Assembly (NCBI GenBank): GCA_947450475.1
Contig: CANFVK010000012.1
Coordinates: forward strand, 1 to 32,034
Length of the DNA stretch: 32,034 nt
From: Bacteriovoracaceae bacterium
GTDB lineage: Bacteria; Bdellovibrionota; Bacteriovoracia; Bacteriovoracales; Bacteriovoracaceae
Reading direction: 5' to 3'
The stretch's first letter is position 1; every line of letters starts with the position of its first letter. Positions 15,483 to 23,656 of the stretch are shown piece after piece. Position numbers and translations under genes: made by a program. The notes below the pieces were generated by a model. The model was not told the origin of the DNA. It saw only the letters and a list, made by a program, of their open reading frames with translations, and did not search any database.

Positions 15483-15597
15483 AGTGCTTTATTTTTGCCT
15501 TAATTTAAAAGGTTGTCTATGATTGAAAAAAAATTTAATACCAGAGCTACTTTTGAAGATTTTATACATTAATCATTACGCAGGGTCTCTTAAACAT
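15483..15597 (+). repeat. Direct repeat A: promoter plus 5' end of a glycosyltransferase gene
   Basis: This block matches 18436-18570: AGTGCTTTATTTTTGCCTTA and the following promoter, then, after a spacer 20 bases shorter, TTGAAGATTTTATACAT through ACGCAGGGTC and the codon for His15 of the glycosyltransferase. Similarity ends abruptly at 15597/15598, where a run of nine C begins. The two copies flank the wzy-wzx pair. Confidence 0.88.
15495..15523 (+). promoter_or_regulatory. Sigma-70-type promoter (copy A)
   Basis: TTGCCT (-35, 15495-15500), 17-base spacer, TATGAT (-10, 15518-15523). The same promoter occurs in the second repeat. It would transcribe the glycosyltransferase remnant and then probably the wzy-like gene at 15708. 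Confidence 0.6.
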
Positions 15598-15681
15598 GAC
15601 CCCCCCCCTGACGCTCCCCGACAAAGGCTCGGCAAATCACTCGCTATACACTTTCCTCGGTATTTAAAAAATCTGAGGTAA
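15553..15681 (+). pseudogene. 5' remnant of a GT4 glycosyltransferase gene
   Basis: From the TTG at 15553 the frame encodes the same 15 residues as the intact gene at 18526 (start M, then KILYINHYAGSLKH). It then leaves the homologous sequence at a C9 tract (15600-15608) and runs on to a TAA at 15679-15681 in unrelated, GC-richer sequence. It is best read as a recombination leftover. The chimeric 42-codon frame may still be translated as a leader. Confidence 0.8.
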
Positions 15682-15707
15682 AAAACTCAATAGGGTAAAT
15701 ATTAGAA

Positions 15708-17021
15708 ATGAAAAATATAATTCAAAAAATATGGCACTTGGACCTTGTGATACTTTACGGTTTTCTCATCATTTGCTTTTACTTTGCTCACGAAATTGGA
15801 ACTCCAACGGTTATGGATAATGCGTTATTAGTAAAAATTCCTCTGTATTTTATTCTTTCAAGTTGGTTAACCTTAGTTATAACTTCATCCATAACAAAGC
15901 GTTTTTTGAATAGAATGAAAGCGTCCCCTTTTTTAACCTTTCCCCCTACAGAGCTCACATATTATTTGATCGTCGGTGTGGTGCTCGCTTTAGTATTGGC
16001 TACTTTTGTTTCTTGGAGTTTTGCTTTTGTTAAATACTCAAACCTTTTAAACATTTCTCCTATTCATGGGATGCGTGCCATTACGACAAGTCTTCATGCA
16101 TTAGTCCCGCTAGAATCAAGAATTTTGTTTGTTCTTTTACCAACTGTGCTTCTTTATCCTACGCCAAGAAAGATAAAGATTATTTCTGCAATTTTTTGTT
16201 TCTTCTTATTATTGTTTGCATTTGCAACTCAAACCAAATTAGGCTATTTGTTTTCATCGATTGTACTTTTCTATGTAGTTGGAATTAGTAATATTTTTTT
16301 TAATACAAACAAAATTAAATACTCGTTATCAACTGGCTTGTTTTTATTAGCATTCACTATTTTTGGTTTGGTAATAATAAAGAACGATGATCCAAATGCT
16401 GATGGGCTAGTTACTGAGCAATCAATTAAACTTCAAACTCAAGTTCAAGCGAATTTATCAAATGAGGGAACTTATGTGTGCAGTGCCTCGAGGAAATTTG
16501 TTTATGATCGCAAAGCAGACATAGGAGAATCTGATCTTTCTTTTAAGTCAATTTACCAAGGTTTAAAAACTAGAACCTTCCTAACTTCAGCTCAAATGAT
16601 ACGGTTATTTGTTTGCTTAAGAGAGCAAAATTGGAAACCTAACTTTAGAGGTCACCAGCTTTTCAAGCTAATAAATGGCTATATCCCCTACTACCGATTT
16701 GCTTATGAAATTTTCAGACCCGGAAAAGGAAATTCTATAAGCTCAGCAGTAACCAATGTCGCTGCGGATGCCTATTTTAATCTAGGTTTCCAAGGTGTTA
16801 TTCTTTCAGGAGTAACGGTGGGTCTCATATGGTTTGCTTTAAATCTGGTATCAGCCCAAACTCAATTCTTACCCCTCTTAATTTTTATAAAGCTTTATAT
16901 GGTAGAGGTACTCTCACAACTTTCAATCCTATCTGCGCTAGTGACTGTAACTCCGCTTTTAACTATTTTAGCTTTTGATTTTTTATTAAATTACAAAAAA
17001 ATAATTAAGCTTGAAGCTTAA
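15708..17021 (+). CDS. Probable Wzy-type polysaccharide polymerase (multi-pass membrane protein)
   Basis: 437 residues with about ten predicted membrane helices. The first is near 12-29 and others are near 88-108, 132-150 and 155-195. A large hydrophilic loop (about 228-345) lies between helix groups; such a loop is typical of O-antigen polymerases, which have little sequence conservation. Wzy joins lipid-linked repeat units in the periplasm. The assignment rests on topology, length and position next to wzx; no diagnostic motif is visible. Transcription probably comes from the promoter at 15495. The stop overlaps the convergent wzx gene by 4 bp. Very AT-rich, like the rest of the cassette. 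Confidence 0.65.
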   Translation: MKNIIQKIWHLDLVILYGFLIICFYFAHEIGTPTVMDNALLVKIPLYFILSSWLTLVITSSITKRFLNRMKASPFLTFPPTELTYYLIVGVVLALVLATFVSWSFAFVKYSNLLNISPIHGMRAITTSLHALVPLESRILFVLLPTVLLYPTPRKIKIISAIFCFFLLLFAFATQTKLGYLFSSIVLFYVVGISNIFFNTNKIKYSLSTGLFLLAFTIFGLVIIKNDDPNADGLVTEQSIKLQTQVQANLSNEGTYVCSASRKFVYDRKADIGESDLSFKSIYQGLKTRTFLTSAQMIRLFVCLREQNWKPNFRGHQLFKLINGYIPYYRFAYEIFRPGKGNSISSAVTNVAADAYFNLGFQGVILSGVTVGLIWFALNLVSAQTQFLPLLIFIKLYMVEVLSQLSILSALVTVTPLLTILAFDFLLNYKKIIKLEA

Positions 17022-18352
17022 ACGATTTTATTGAATGCATATTTAACTGCTTCAAAGGGTGAGAGAATCAAGGCAATAAACGTTTCTTTGAAATCTTCAC
17101 TGTAAAACGACACAATAATATTGGCCAATATCTGACCCAATACCCAAGCGTAAAAAATCCCCTTAATTCCAAAGAGACTAATTAATGTAGTCTGCAAAAT
17201 CACAGAGACAACCAAACTTACTATGGTAAAGCGCAACCAAACTTTTAGCTCACCCAAGATTACCAGCCATCGAATCCTAATAAGATTTGCATTATAAAAA
17301 AAACCGGCAACAAAGATCCAACTTATTAAAGTTGATAAGCCAGTATAGCGATTACCAAAAATAAACTTTATGACAAAATCACCAATGAAAAAATTTACAA
17401 CAAACCCCGCTAGGTTTAAAGCTGTTATTCCTGCAAGAAGATTTTTTATTTTTAAATAAAAAGACTTCCTAGATTGCTGATACATACTTACAAGAATTGG
17501 AAAAGTTGAGATCCCTAAAGCCATTGGTAGATATTGCAAAATATCCATCGTAGTTAGGGAAAGTGAAAAAAGTCCAATGTCAGTTGGTGTGCCATATTTT
17601 TGAAGAAGTACTAAAGAATATCTTTGTTCAGCTAATACCATAAAAGTTGCTAATGCCAGAGGGGAAGCTTCCTTTATAATTTTTTTTGCTAATGAAAAAT
17701 TAGGCTTAACATTCCATAGTCTTCGACCATAAACTCCAAATGAAATCAAAAAGAGAAGGGTTAAAAAAAGATATTCTGCTACGTTTATTATCAAAAAATA
17801 AAAAACCGATAACCCCTTAATTGCACCCCAAATTCTTGAAAGAGTAACTGCAATTGAACTAATAAATTTTGAACGAAACGCTACCTTAAAATTAGTATTT
17901 TTTTGAAAAAAAAGCTCTAAAGTAAAAAAAGGATAAAAAAGATATATTAGGCAACATAAACAAATATATTTAAAATTTTCAGAAAAGAGTCCAAATGAAT
18001 AATAAGCACACACAATAGCCAAAATAGTTGCCAAAATCCCCAAAAGAAAACGGGTCACAAGCGAGGCTTTAATAAAGGATAATTGCTCTTCTTCCCTTTC
18101 AAGCAATACTAGTTCTCTGACTATAAGTTCATCCAAGCCAAATACTGCGATAGACATAAAAAGCCCAATAAATTTCGTCGGCACTGAAATGATTCCGTAT
18201 CGTTCTGGACCTAAATACTTAGCAATAAAAAACTGTGAAATGAGATTAAGACCAATGCGACCAAATCGCTCTGAAGCAACTAACCCAAATCCCTTTAGCA
18301 CTTTAAAAAACAAAGGGCGAGAATGAATATTCTTAATAATGTTTGTAAACAA
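17018..18352 (-). CDS. Polysaccharide flippase, Wzx/MATE-like (first copy)
   Basis: 444 residues with about twelve to fourteen hydrophobic helices. The N-terminus GLVASERFGRIGLNLISQFF followed by IAKYLGPERYGIISVPTKFI is the classic start of the oligosaccharide flippase (Polysacc_synt) family. Wzx turns undecaprenyl-linked repeat units across the inner membrane. It lies between the direct repeats at 15483 and 18436, convergent with the probable wzy and divergent from the glycosyltransferase gene. A second, distinct flippase is encoded at 24573-25871, so the locus may build two glycans or carry an imported module. Confidence 0.9.
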   Translation of the reverse strand: MFTNIIKNIHSRPLFFKVLKGFGLVASERFGRIGLNLISQFFIAKYLGPERYGIISVPTKFIGLFMSIAVFGLDELIVRELVLLEREEEQLSFIKASLVTRFLLGILATILAIVCAYYSFGLFSENFKYICLCCLIYLFYPFFTLELFFQKNTNFKVAFRSKFISSIAVTLSRIWGAIKGLSVFYFLIINVAEYLFLTLLFLISFGVYGRRLWNVKPNFSLAKKIIKEASPLALATFMVLAEQRYSLVLLQKYGTPTDIGLFSLSLTTMDILQYLPMALGISTFPILVSMYQQSRKSFYLKIKNLLAGITALNLAGFVVNFFIGDFVIKFIFGNRYTGLSTLISWIFVAGFFYNANLIRIRWLVILGELKVWLRFTIVSLVVSVILQTTLISLFGIKGIFYAWVLGQILANIIVSFYSEDFKETFIALILSPFEAVKYAFNKIV

Positions 18353-18435
18353 TTAGAAGCTCTCTTCATTAAGTCAGTAATAAATTGCTCCCAAATTATG
18401 TGGGAAACATTATCAACATAATTCACAACTAAAAA

Positions 18436-18570
18436 AGTGCTTTATTTTTGCCTTAATTTGAAAGGTTGTCTATGATTTAAAAAGAAATTAGGCACTTTTA
18501 GGAAATCTTAATAATCGAGCTAAATTTGAAGATTTTATACATCAATCATTACGCAGGGTCACTCAAGCAT
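18436..18570 (+). repeat. Direct repeat B: promoter plus 5' end of intact glycosyltransferase gene
   Basis: This is the counterpart of 15483-15597. It contains the promoter, an untranslated stretch 20 bases longer than in copy A, and the first 15 codons of the intact glycosyltransferase gene. Confidence 0.88.
18448..18476 (+). promoter_or_regulatory. Sigma-70-type promoter (copy B) for the GT4-wbpI operon
   Basis: TTGCCT (18448-18453), 17-base spacer, TATGAT (18471-18476), 49 bases upstream of the TTG start at 18526. Conservation of both hexamers and the spacing between the two repeats supports it as functional. Confidence 0.65.
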
Positions 18571-19764
18571 GGGATGGAATTTAGGCCATTTTACATGTCT
18601 CGCGAATGGGTACGAGCCGGTCATCAAGTGACTATCCTCGCAGCTTCCCATTCTCACGTGCGTGCCAATCAGCCCCAAATGACCAATATCTTTTCTTTTG
18701 AATCAATTGAAGGTGTAAATTATATCTGGGCTAAAACTCCTTCCTACCAACAGAATGGGGTTAAGCGATTTATAAACATGCTCTGCTTTATTTTCAGAGT
18801 TTTTCAATTTTCATTTAGTCTTAAATCTAATGAAATTCCAGATACGGTCATCGCATCGAGCACTTATCCACTCGATATATTTCCAGCTTGGTTCATTGCA
18901 AAAAGATATAAGACGAAACTGCTTTTTGAAGTTCATGATTTATGGCCACTTTCACCTATTGAATTAGGGGGGATGAAGCGCACACACCCATTTATTGTTA
19001 TAATGCAAATTTCCGAAAATTTCGCTTATAAACATTCAAATAAAGTAATCTCTATGCTCCCAAAAACTTTGGAATATATGCAAGCTCACGGACTCTCACC
19101 AGAGAAATTTGTCTATATACCAAATGGTATTGATCTCGATGAATGGAAAAATCCGGTCAAGCTTGAAGATTTTCCAGAAGTAAAAAATGTTGAAAAAGAA
19201 ATTATTTCTGATCAAGATCTTGGTTTTTTCACAGTTGCTTATTTAGGTACGCATGGACTTGCTAATGCTCTTGATAATTTAATTTGCGCAGCAGAGCTTT
19301 TAAAAGATGAAAAAGTAATGGTGTATTTAGTCGGTTCAGGCCCAGATAAAAAAGCCCTAATTAAACTAGCTCGAACTAAAAATCTCACCAATGTGAAATT
19401 CTTCAAACCAATTCCAAAAGAAACTATTCCTCTAATATCTAAACTCTTTGATTGCAATTATATTGGTCTTCAAAAACAATCACTCTTTCGGTTTGGAATC
19501 AGTCCCAATAAGCTCATGGACTATATGGCCGCACAAAAGCCAATTATCAACGCTGTCGAGGCTGGAAATGACCCAGTAGCCGAAGCTCATTGTGGATTCA
19601 GTATTCCTGCTGAAAATCCCAAGGCTTTGGCTGATGCCATTTTCAAACTTAAAAATTTGCCCAGAGATAAATTAGATTTACTAGGTCAAAATGGATATCA
19701 GTTTATTCAAAAAAATCATGATTATAAAATACTTGCAAATAATTTTATTGAGGCTATGAAATAA
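18526..19764 (+). CDS. Glycosyltransferase family 4 (WbuB-like)
   Basis: 412 residues, GT-B fold. The N-terminus KILYINHYAGSLKHGMEFRP (2-21) and YMSREWVRAGHQVTILAASH is the WbuB-type start. VHDLWPLSPIELGG near 140-153, the NGID..EW motif, and FGISPNKLMDYMAAQKPII near the donor site follow. WbuB-like enzymes add an N-acetylated 6-deoxy sugar or a related residue to a lipid-linked acceptor at the inner membrane. The start is TTG: a stop lies 27 bases upstream in frame with no other start codon between, and the same TTG is kept in repeat A. The gene is followed after 2 bp by wbpI, so the two are co-transcribed. Confidence 0.9.
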   Translation: MKILYINHYAGSLKHGMEFRPFYMSREWVRAGHQVTILAASHSHVRANQPQMTNIFSFESIEGVNYIWAKTPSYQQNGVKRFINMLCFIFRVFQFSFSLKSNEIPDTVIASSTYPLDIFPAWFIAKRYKTKLLFEVHDLWPLSPIELGGMKRTHPFIVIMQISENFAYKHSNKVISMLPKTLEYMQAHGLSPEKFVYIPNGIDLDEWKNPVKLEDFPEVKNVEKEIISDQDLGFFTVAYLGTHGLANALDNLICAAELLKDEKVMVYLVGSGPDKKALIKLARTKNLTNVKFFKPIPKETIPLISKLFDCNYIGLQKQSLFRFGISPNKLMDYMAAQKPIINAVEAGNDPVAEAHCGFSIPAENPKALADAIFKLKNLPRDKLDLLGQNGYQFIQKNHDYKILANNFIEAMK

Positions 19765-19766
19765 AT

Positions 19767-20819
19767 ATGAGAATAATTACCGTTGTAGGAGCTAGACCAC
19801 AATTTGTAAAAGCAGCAGTTGTTAGTCGCACTTTTCAATCAAATCCAGAAATTGAAGAAAAAATTATTCACACTGGTCAGCACTTCGATTCCAATATGAG
19901 TGATATCTTTTTTCATGAAATGCAAATACCAAAACCTCATTACAATCTGGGTATCGCTGGTCTTTCTCATGGTGCAATGACTGGGGAAATGCTCAAGGGG
20001 ATTGAAGAAATTCTTATCAATGAAAAACCTAATTGGGTTTTAGTTTATGGTGACACCAATTCAACGCTTGCAGGAGCACTCGCTGCAAGTAAGCTTCATA
20101 TAAAAGTGGCCCACGTGGAAGCAGGACTTCGCAGTTTTAATATGAATATGCCAGAAGAAATCAACCGTATTTTAACTGATCGAATTTCGAACATTCTTTT
20201 CTGTCCTACTGAAACAGCAGTCAACAATCTATACAAAGAAGGCTTTGAGAACTTTAAATCAAAAATTCATAATGTAGGCGATGTCATGTACGATGCAGCT
20301 ATGTTTTATGAAAAACTAGCTCCAGAGTGTAAATATAAATTCCCCTTTGTTCTTGCGACTATTCACCGCCAAGAAAATACTGACGATCTAAATCGCTTAA
20401 AAAATATTTTCGAAGCCTTTGGCGAGATCGGAAAAACTCATAAAGTCATCCTTCCCATTCACCCAAGAACAAAGAAAATCATTCAAATTAATCAACTAGT
20501 GACTAAAGGAATCGAGCTCATTGAGCCAGTTGGATATTTTGAAATGATTTCACTTTTAAAAGGATGTTCCCTGGTTGCTACTGACAGTGGAGGTCTTCAA
20601 AAAGAAGCCTATTTCTTTAAGAAACCATGTCTTACACTTAGAGACGAGACTGAATGGGTTGAATTAGTACATGGCAAATTTAATGTTTTAACTGGAGCAG
20701 ATAAAGAAAAAATTATTCTCAGTTTCAATAAGATGAAAAACCTTGAAATAAATTTTGATTCGAATTTATATGGGTATGGAGATGCAGGTAGTATCATCGT
20801 AAATGCTTTAGGGATCTGA
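19767..20819 (+). CDS. wbpI: UDP-2,3-diacetamido-2,3-dideoxyglucuronate 2-epimerase (WbpI-like)
   Basis: 350 residues of the non-hydrolysing UDP-GlcNAc 2-epimerase family: GARPQFVKA (8-16), HTGQHFDSNMSDIFF (35-49), YGDTNSTLAGALAA (94-107), HVEAGLRSFNMNMPEEINR (116-134), HRQENTDD (200-207), TDSGGLQKEA (272-281) and RDETEWVEL (292-300). The details (GQHFDSNMSDIFF, AGLRSFNMNMPEEINRILTD) are closer to my recollection of Pseudomonas WbpI than to WecB. Together with wbpA, wbpB, wbpD and wbpE at 25.9-29.8 kb this predicts UDP-ManNAc(3NAc)A as product. A plain WecB role (UDP-ManNAc) is the alternative. Confidence 0.87.
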   Translation: MRIITVVGARPQFVKAAVVSRTFQSNPEIEEKIIHTGQHFDSNMSDIFFHEMQIPKPHYNLGIAGLSHGAMTGEMLKGIEEILINEKPNWVLVYGDTNSTLAGALAASKLHIKVAHVEAGLRSFNMNMPEEINRILTDRISNILFCPTETAVNNLYKEGFENFKSKIHNVGDVMYDAAMFYEKLAPECKYKFPFVLATIHRQENTDDLNRLKNIFEAFGEIGKTHKVILPIHPRTKKIIQINQLVTKGIELIEPVGYFEMISLLKGCSLVATDSGGLQKEAYFFKKPCLTLRDETEWVELVHGKFNVLTGADKEKIILSFNKMKNLEINFDSNLYGYGDAGSIIVNALGI

Positions 20820-20844
20820 TGGTGGTAAAGGATAAATACAATCA

Positions 20845-21312
20845 CTAACTACAAATAGTCCTTGCTTGAACTATCGCTCCCGGTGTAAGGTGAAAAAATT
20901 TTGTTATAACACAATCATGATCAATGATTACTCCGATATCAACAATTGAACCATCCTCAATAATTGAACCCGTTTCCACTGTCGAATTAGCACCAACGAA
21001 AATTCCTTTTCCTAATTTCACATCACTTGAAACATATGCACTAGGATGGATCAAATTAACAATCGTAAATTTATTATCTAGAAATTTTGCATGTAAATCT
21101 GCGCGGACCTTCCCATTTCCAATAGCGATAAATACATTATTTCTATTTTTAATTAAAAAATCATTATTGAGTAAAAAAACGGGTCTACCAAGATGAAATT
21201 TTCTACTTACATCTTGATCTATAAATCCCTTTACATTAAAACCTAAGATGTTTGCACAATGAAATATCTTTCTTGAGTGCTCACCTGTTCCAAAAATATA
21301 TAATTCATCCAT
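20845..21312 (-). pseudogene. Truncated PglD/NeuD-family sugar acetyltransferase
   Basis: 155 residues. The N-terminal nucleotide-sugar-binding part (IFGTGEHSRKIFHCANILGF, then VFIAIGNGKVRADL) is present, as is the first half of the left-handed beta-helix (HPSAYVSSDVKLGKGIFVGA, DGSIVDIGVIIDHDCVI). The frame ends at FFHLTPGAIVQARTICS, where family members usually continue for about 55 residues of hexapeptide coils ending in a 'GVPAK'-type motif. The stop lies 25 bp from the end of convergent wbpI, so the 3' part appears lost at a rearrangement. PglD acetylates the 4-amino group made by the PglE-like enzyme, so the truncation may matter. Some activity cannot be excluded, but loss is likelier. 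Confidence 0.75.
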
Positions 21313-21315
21313 ATT

Positions 21316-22371
21316 TTATTCCTTTAGTTTATAGTAAGCTTCTTGCATTCTTGTAACACAGGAATCCCAGCTAGCTTTAGCTTTTACCATTTCTAAATTG
21401 ATTTCAATTGCTCTCTTTCTCAATTTTATATCATTGTATGCACTGATAATTGCCAAAGCTAAATCTTCTATATTGGCGGGCTCATACAAAAAGCCATTTT
21501 CATTATGCTTTATCCATTGTGAATTCGCTTCAATATTTGTTGCGATTGGAAAAACCGAGCAGGCCATAGCTTCATTTAATGAAATATTATTGCCATCTGA
21601 AAGGGCCGAAGATACAAAAATATCAGCTTCACTTAGTAACATTGGTAAATAAGAATGCTCCACGTGACCAATAAAAATTACGCTCTCTGAAAGTCCTTGC
21701 TGTTGAACTTGTAATTTCAATTCATCTTCAAGTGGTCCGCTTCCGACTAATTTAAGTTCAAAATCGACTTTGTGATTTTTAATGATTGAGACCGCCGAGA
21801 TTAAAGTTTCCAGATTATAAATTGAGGTGAAATTTCTAGTAGAAATTATCTTTAACTTTCCGGGTGTTTTACTTGAAATCCTTGGATAGAATATTTTTAA
21901 ATCAACCCCAAAAGGAATTGTTAATATCTTATTTTCACTGACTCCAAGTTCAACCAGTCTTGGATTCATATGATTTGCTACCGTTGTGATTTGATCACAT
22001 TTCTTTAATGCGTATTGAACGAACCACCTAAGCAGTAACGAGTTTTTAGGACCAATTAGCGCGTCTGATCCCCATGCCGTTATTACAAGTGGTTTCAAAT
22101 TAGAGATTGCACAAAGAAATCCATAGCTTGTAATAAAATGCGCGTGCACCACATCTGGCTTAATTTTGTTATATATAAATCTTAAATAGGGTATAGCAAA
22201 TAAATATCCAATCTTTCCCATGGCAAAAGTTGGTAACACATATACGTTGATTCCCGGAATATCACACTGTCTTAAAGAAACCACATTTACTTGGTGACCA
22301 GCATCTTTCAAAGAATGAGCCCATCTCTTGGTGTGTATACTTTTTGAATCGGACACTAATAAGATTTTCAT
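21316..22371 (-). CDS. Glycosyltransferase family 4
   Basis: About 351 residues from the ATG at 22371 (MKILLVSDSKSIHTKRWAHS); an in-frame ATG five codons upstream overlaps the preceding gene. It is a GT-B enzyme: SIHTKRWAHSLKDAGHQV at the start, HAHFITSYGF and WGSDAL in the acceptor domain, the donor-site region PFGVDLKIF, and VSSALSDGNNISLNEAMACS in the E-x7-E region. It should add one sugar to the lipid-linked glycan at the cytoplasmic face. Donor and acceptor cannot be told. It is 3 bp from the truncated acetyltransferase gene, in one leftward operon with the two glycosyltransferase genes upstream. Confidence 0.88.
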   Translation of the reverse strand: MKILLVSDSKSIHTKRWAHSLKDAGHQVNVVSLRQCDIPGINVYVLPTFAMGKIGYLFAIPYLRFIYNKIKPDVVHAHFITSYGFLCAISNLKPLVITAWGSDALIGPKNSLLLRWFVQYALKKCDQITTVANHMNPRLVELGVSENKILTIPFGVDLKIFYPRISSKTPGKLKIISTRNFTSIYNLETLISAVSIIKNHKVDFELKLVGSGPLEDELKLQVQQQGLSESVIFIGHVEHSYLPMLLSEADIFVSSALSDGNNISLNEAMACSVFPIATNIEANSQWIKHNENGFLYEPANIEDLALAIISAYNDIKLRKRAIEINLEMVKAKASWDSCVTRMQEAYYKLKE

Positions 22372-22375
22372 AAAT

Positions 22376-23632
22376 TTATTTTCCATTTAACTTGTTTATT
22401 AGTTCGAGCTCAGCCATCAAACGTTCATTCCAAGTCCAAAGCATATCTTTTTCAGTTTTAATTATTTCAGATTGAATTGACTTAATTGTGCTATTTTCTT
22501 TACTTGCCTCGACAAGATCTTTAGCCATTCTTTTTAAATAGGATTCATCGATTTCATATATAAATCCATTCTTCCGATGCTTAATCCATCGATGAGTGTC
22601 GCCATTATTAATTGTGAAAATAATCTTATTATACCGAATAGCTTCCAGGAGTGGATTGCCTACATTTGATAAATCGTAAGTTGAAATGAAAAAATCAGCA
22701 ATTTGATAATAGGTACCTATTTCAAGGTTTGGTACTGCTCCTACGAACTTCACATAATCTTCTAATCCTAATGTTTTGGTTAGCTCTATCAGTCTTTCCT
22801 TATCTGCTCCTTCACCTAAAATCAATAAACATAAGGATGTATCTGGATGCTCTCGAGCAATTATACTTAGAACTTCTATTGAACGATCTACCCTCTTCCA
22901 ATATGCTAATCGACTAACACTTAAAACTATTTTTTTATTTTCCAAAGATAATTTGGAAATCAACCTTCCGCATTCCTCATCATTTTCTGCAGGCTTTTTC
23001 TCCACACCATTTACCCAAAAAAAGAGTCTCGAAACCCTAGCTGGAAAAAGTTCCCTAAGGAGCTTATCCCCCTCGGTGCCATCATTTGTTATTATGCATG
23101 CATCTACCGGAAGAGATAATGCAAAAAGGATATCCCAGTTTAGAATTCGCTTAATATAACTTGAAATTAATAAATCAGTGCCAGTGATACCAAAATATCT
23201 TGATATTACTTTCAAAGATCTCTTGGGGTGTAGCCATTTTAAAAAATAGCATGCAAGCGTTCCGACTGGTCCATAGCCATATAGGATTTTTATATTTTGA
23301 TTTTCTTTTAAAACCTTATTCCCATAAAAAGCTAATTGAAAAATAGCAATATAACTTCTTAGCTTGGAATAAAAAGTTTTTAATTTTGTCCCATTTAAAA
23401 ACTTATCTCCTCCAAATAATTCAAACATTTTATAGCGATAAACATTAAAACTTTTTGGAGTGATGACGTCCTCATAAAAATAACTTCCTACCCCTGAGAC
23501 ATCTCGAACAACTATAAAGTGTACTCCCCAGCCATTTTGAGAAAAAAAAGCTGGAGTTTTTAAAATAACTTGAATCCCTTTTTCCACAAAATCAAAAGGT
23601 GACAAAAACAAGATCTCTTTATCATTTTCCAT
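22376..23632 (-). CDS. Glycosyltransferase family 4
   Basis: 418 residues, GT-B fold. The N-terminal FLSPFDFVEKGIQVILKTPA is an activated-sugar transferase start. The C-terminal donor domain carries VLSVSRLAYWKRVDRSIEVL, LLILGEGADKERLIEL, FVGAVPNLEIGTYYQIADFF and NVGNPLLEAIRYNKII (the E-x7-E-like region). It probably extends the repeat unit in the cytoplasm; its sugar specificity is unknown. It overlaps or abuts the next glycosyltransferase gene depending on the start used there, and belongs to the leftward AT-rich cassette. Confidence 0.88.
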   Translation of the reverse strand: MENDKEILFLSPFDFVEKGIQVILKTPAFFSQNGWGVHFIVVRDVSGVGSYFYEDVITPKSFNVYRYKMFELFGGDKFLNGTKLKTFYSKLRSYIAIFQLAFYGNKVLKENQNIKILYGYGPVGTLACYFLKWLHPKRSLKVISRYFGITGTDLLISSYIKRILNWDILFALSLPVDACIITNDGTEGDKLLRELFPARVSRLFFWVNGVEKKPAENDEECGRLISKLSLENKKIVLSVSRLAYWKRVDRSIEVLSIIAREHPDTSLCLLILGEGADKERLIELTKTLGLEDYVKFVGAVPNLEIGTYYQIADFFISTYDLSNVGNPLLEAIRYNKIIFTINNGDTHRWIKHRKNGFIYEIDESYLKRMAKDLVEASKENSTIKSIQSEIIKTEKDMLWTWNERLMAELELINKLNGK

Positions 23633-23656
23633 GATTCAATATCCAAGATTGCAAAT

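Noticed and set aside
15465..15707. JUMPstart/ops element expected before polysaccharide operons
   Set aside because: No GGCGGTAG-type ops core was seen; only the duplicated sigma-70 promoter is present.
22710..22721. ATAGGTACCTAT palindrome with the same GGTACC core as the REPs
   Set aside because: It lies inside a glycosyltransferase gene and lacks the TGGCACC half; this is coincidence of a 6-base core.
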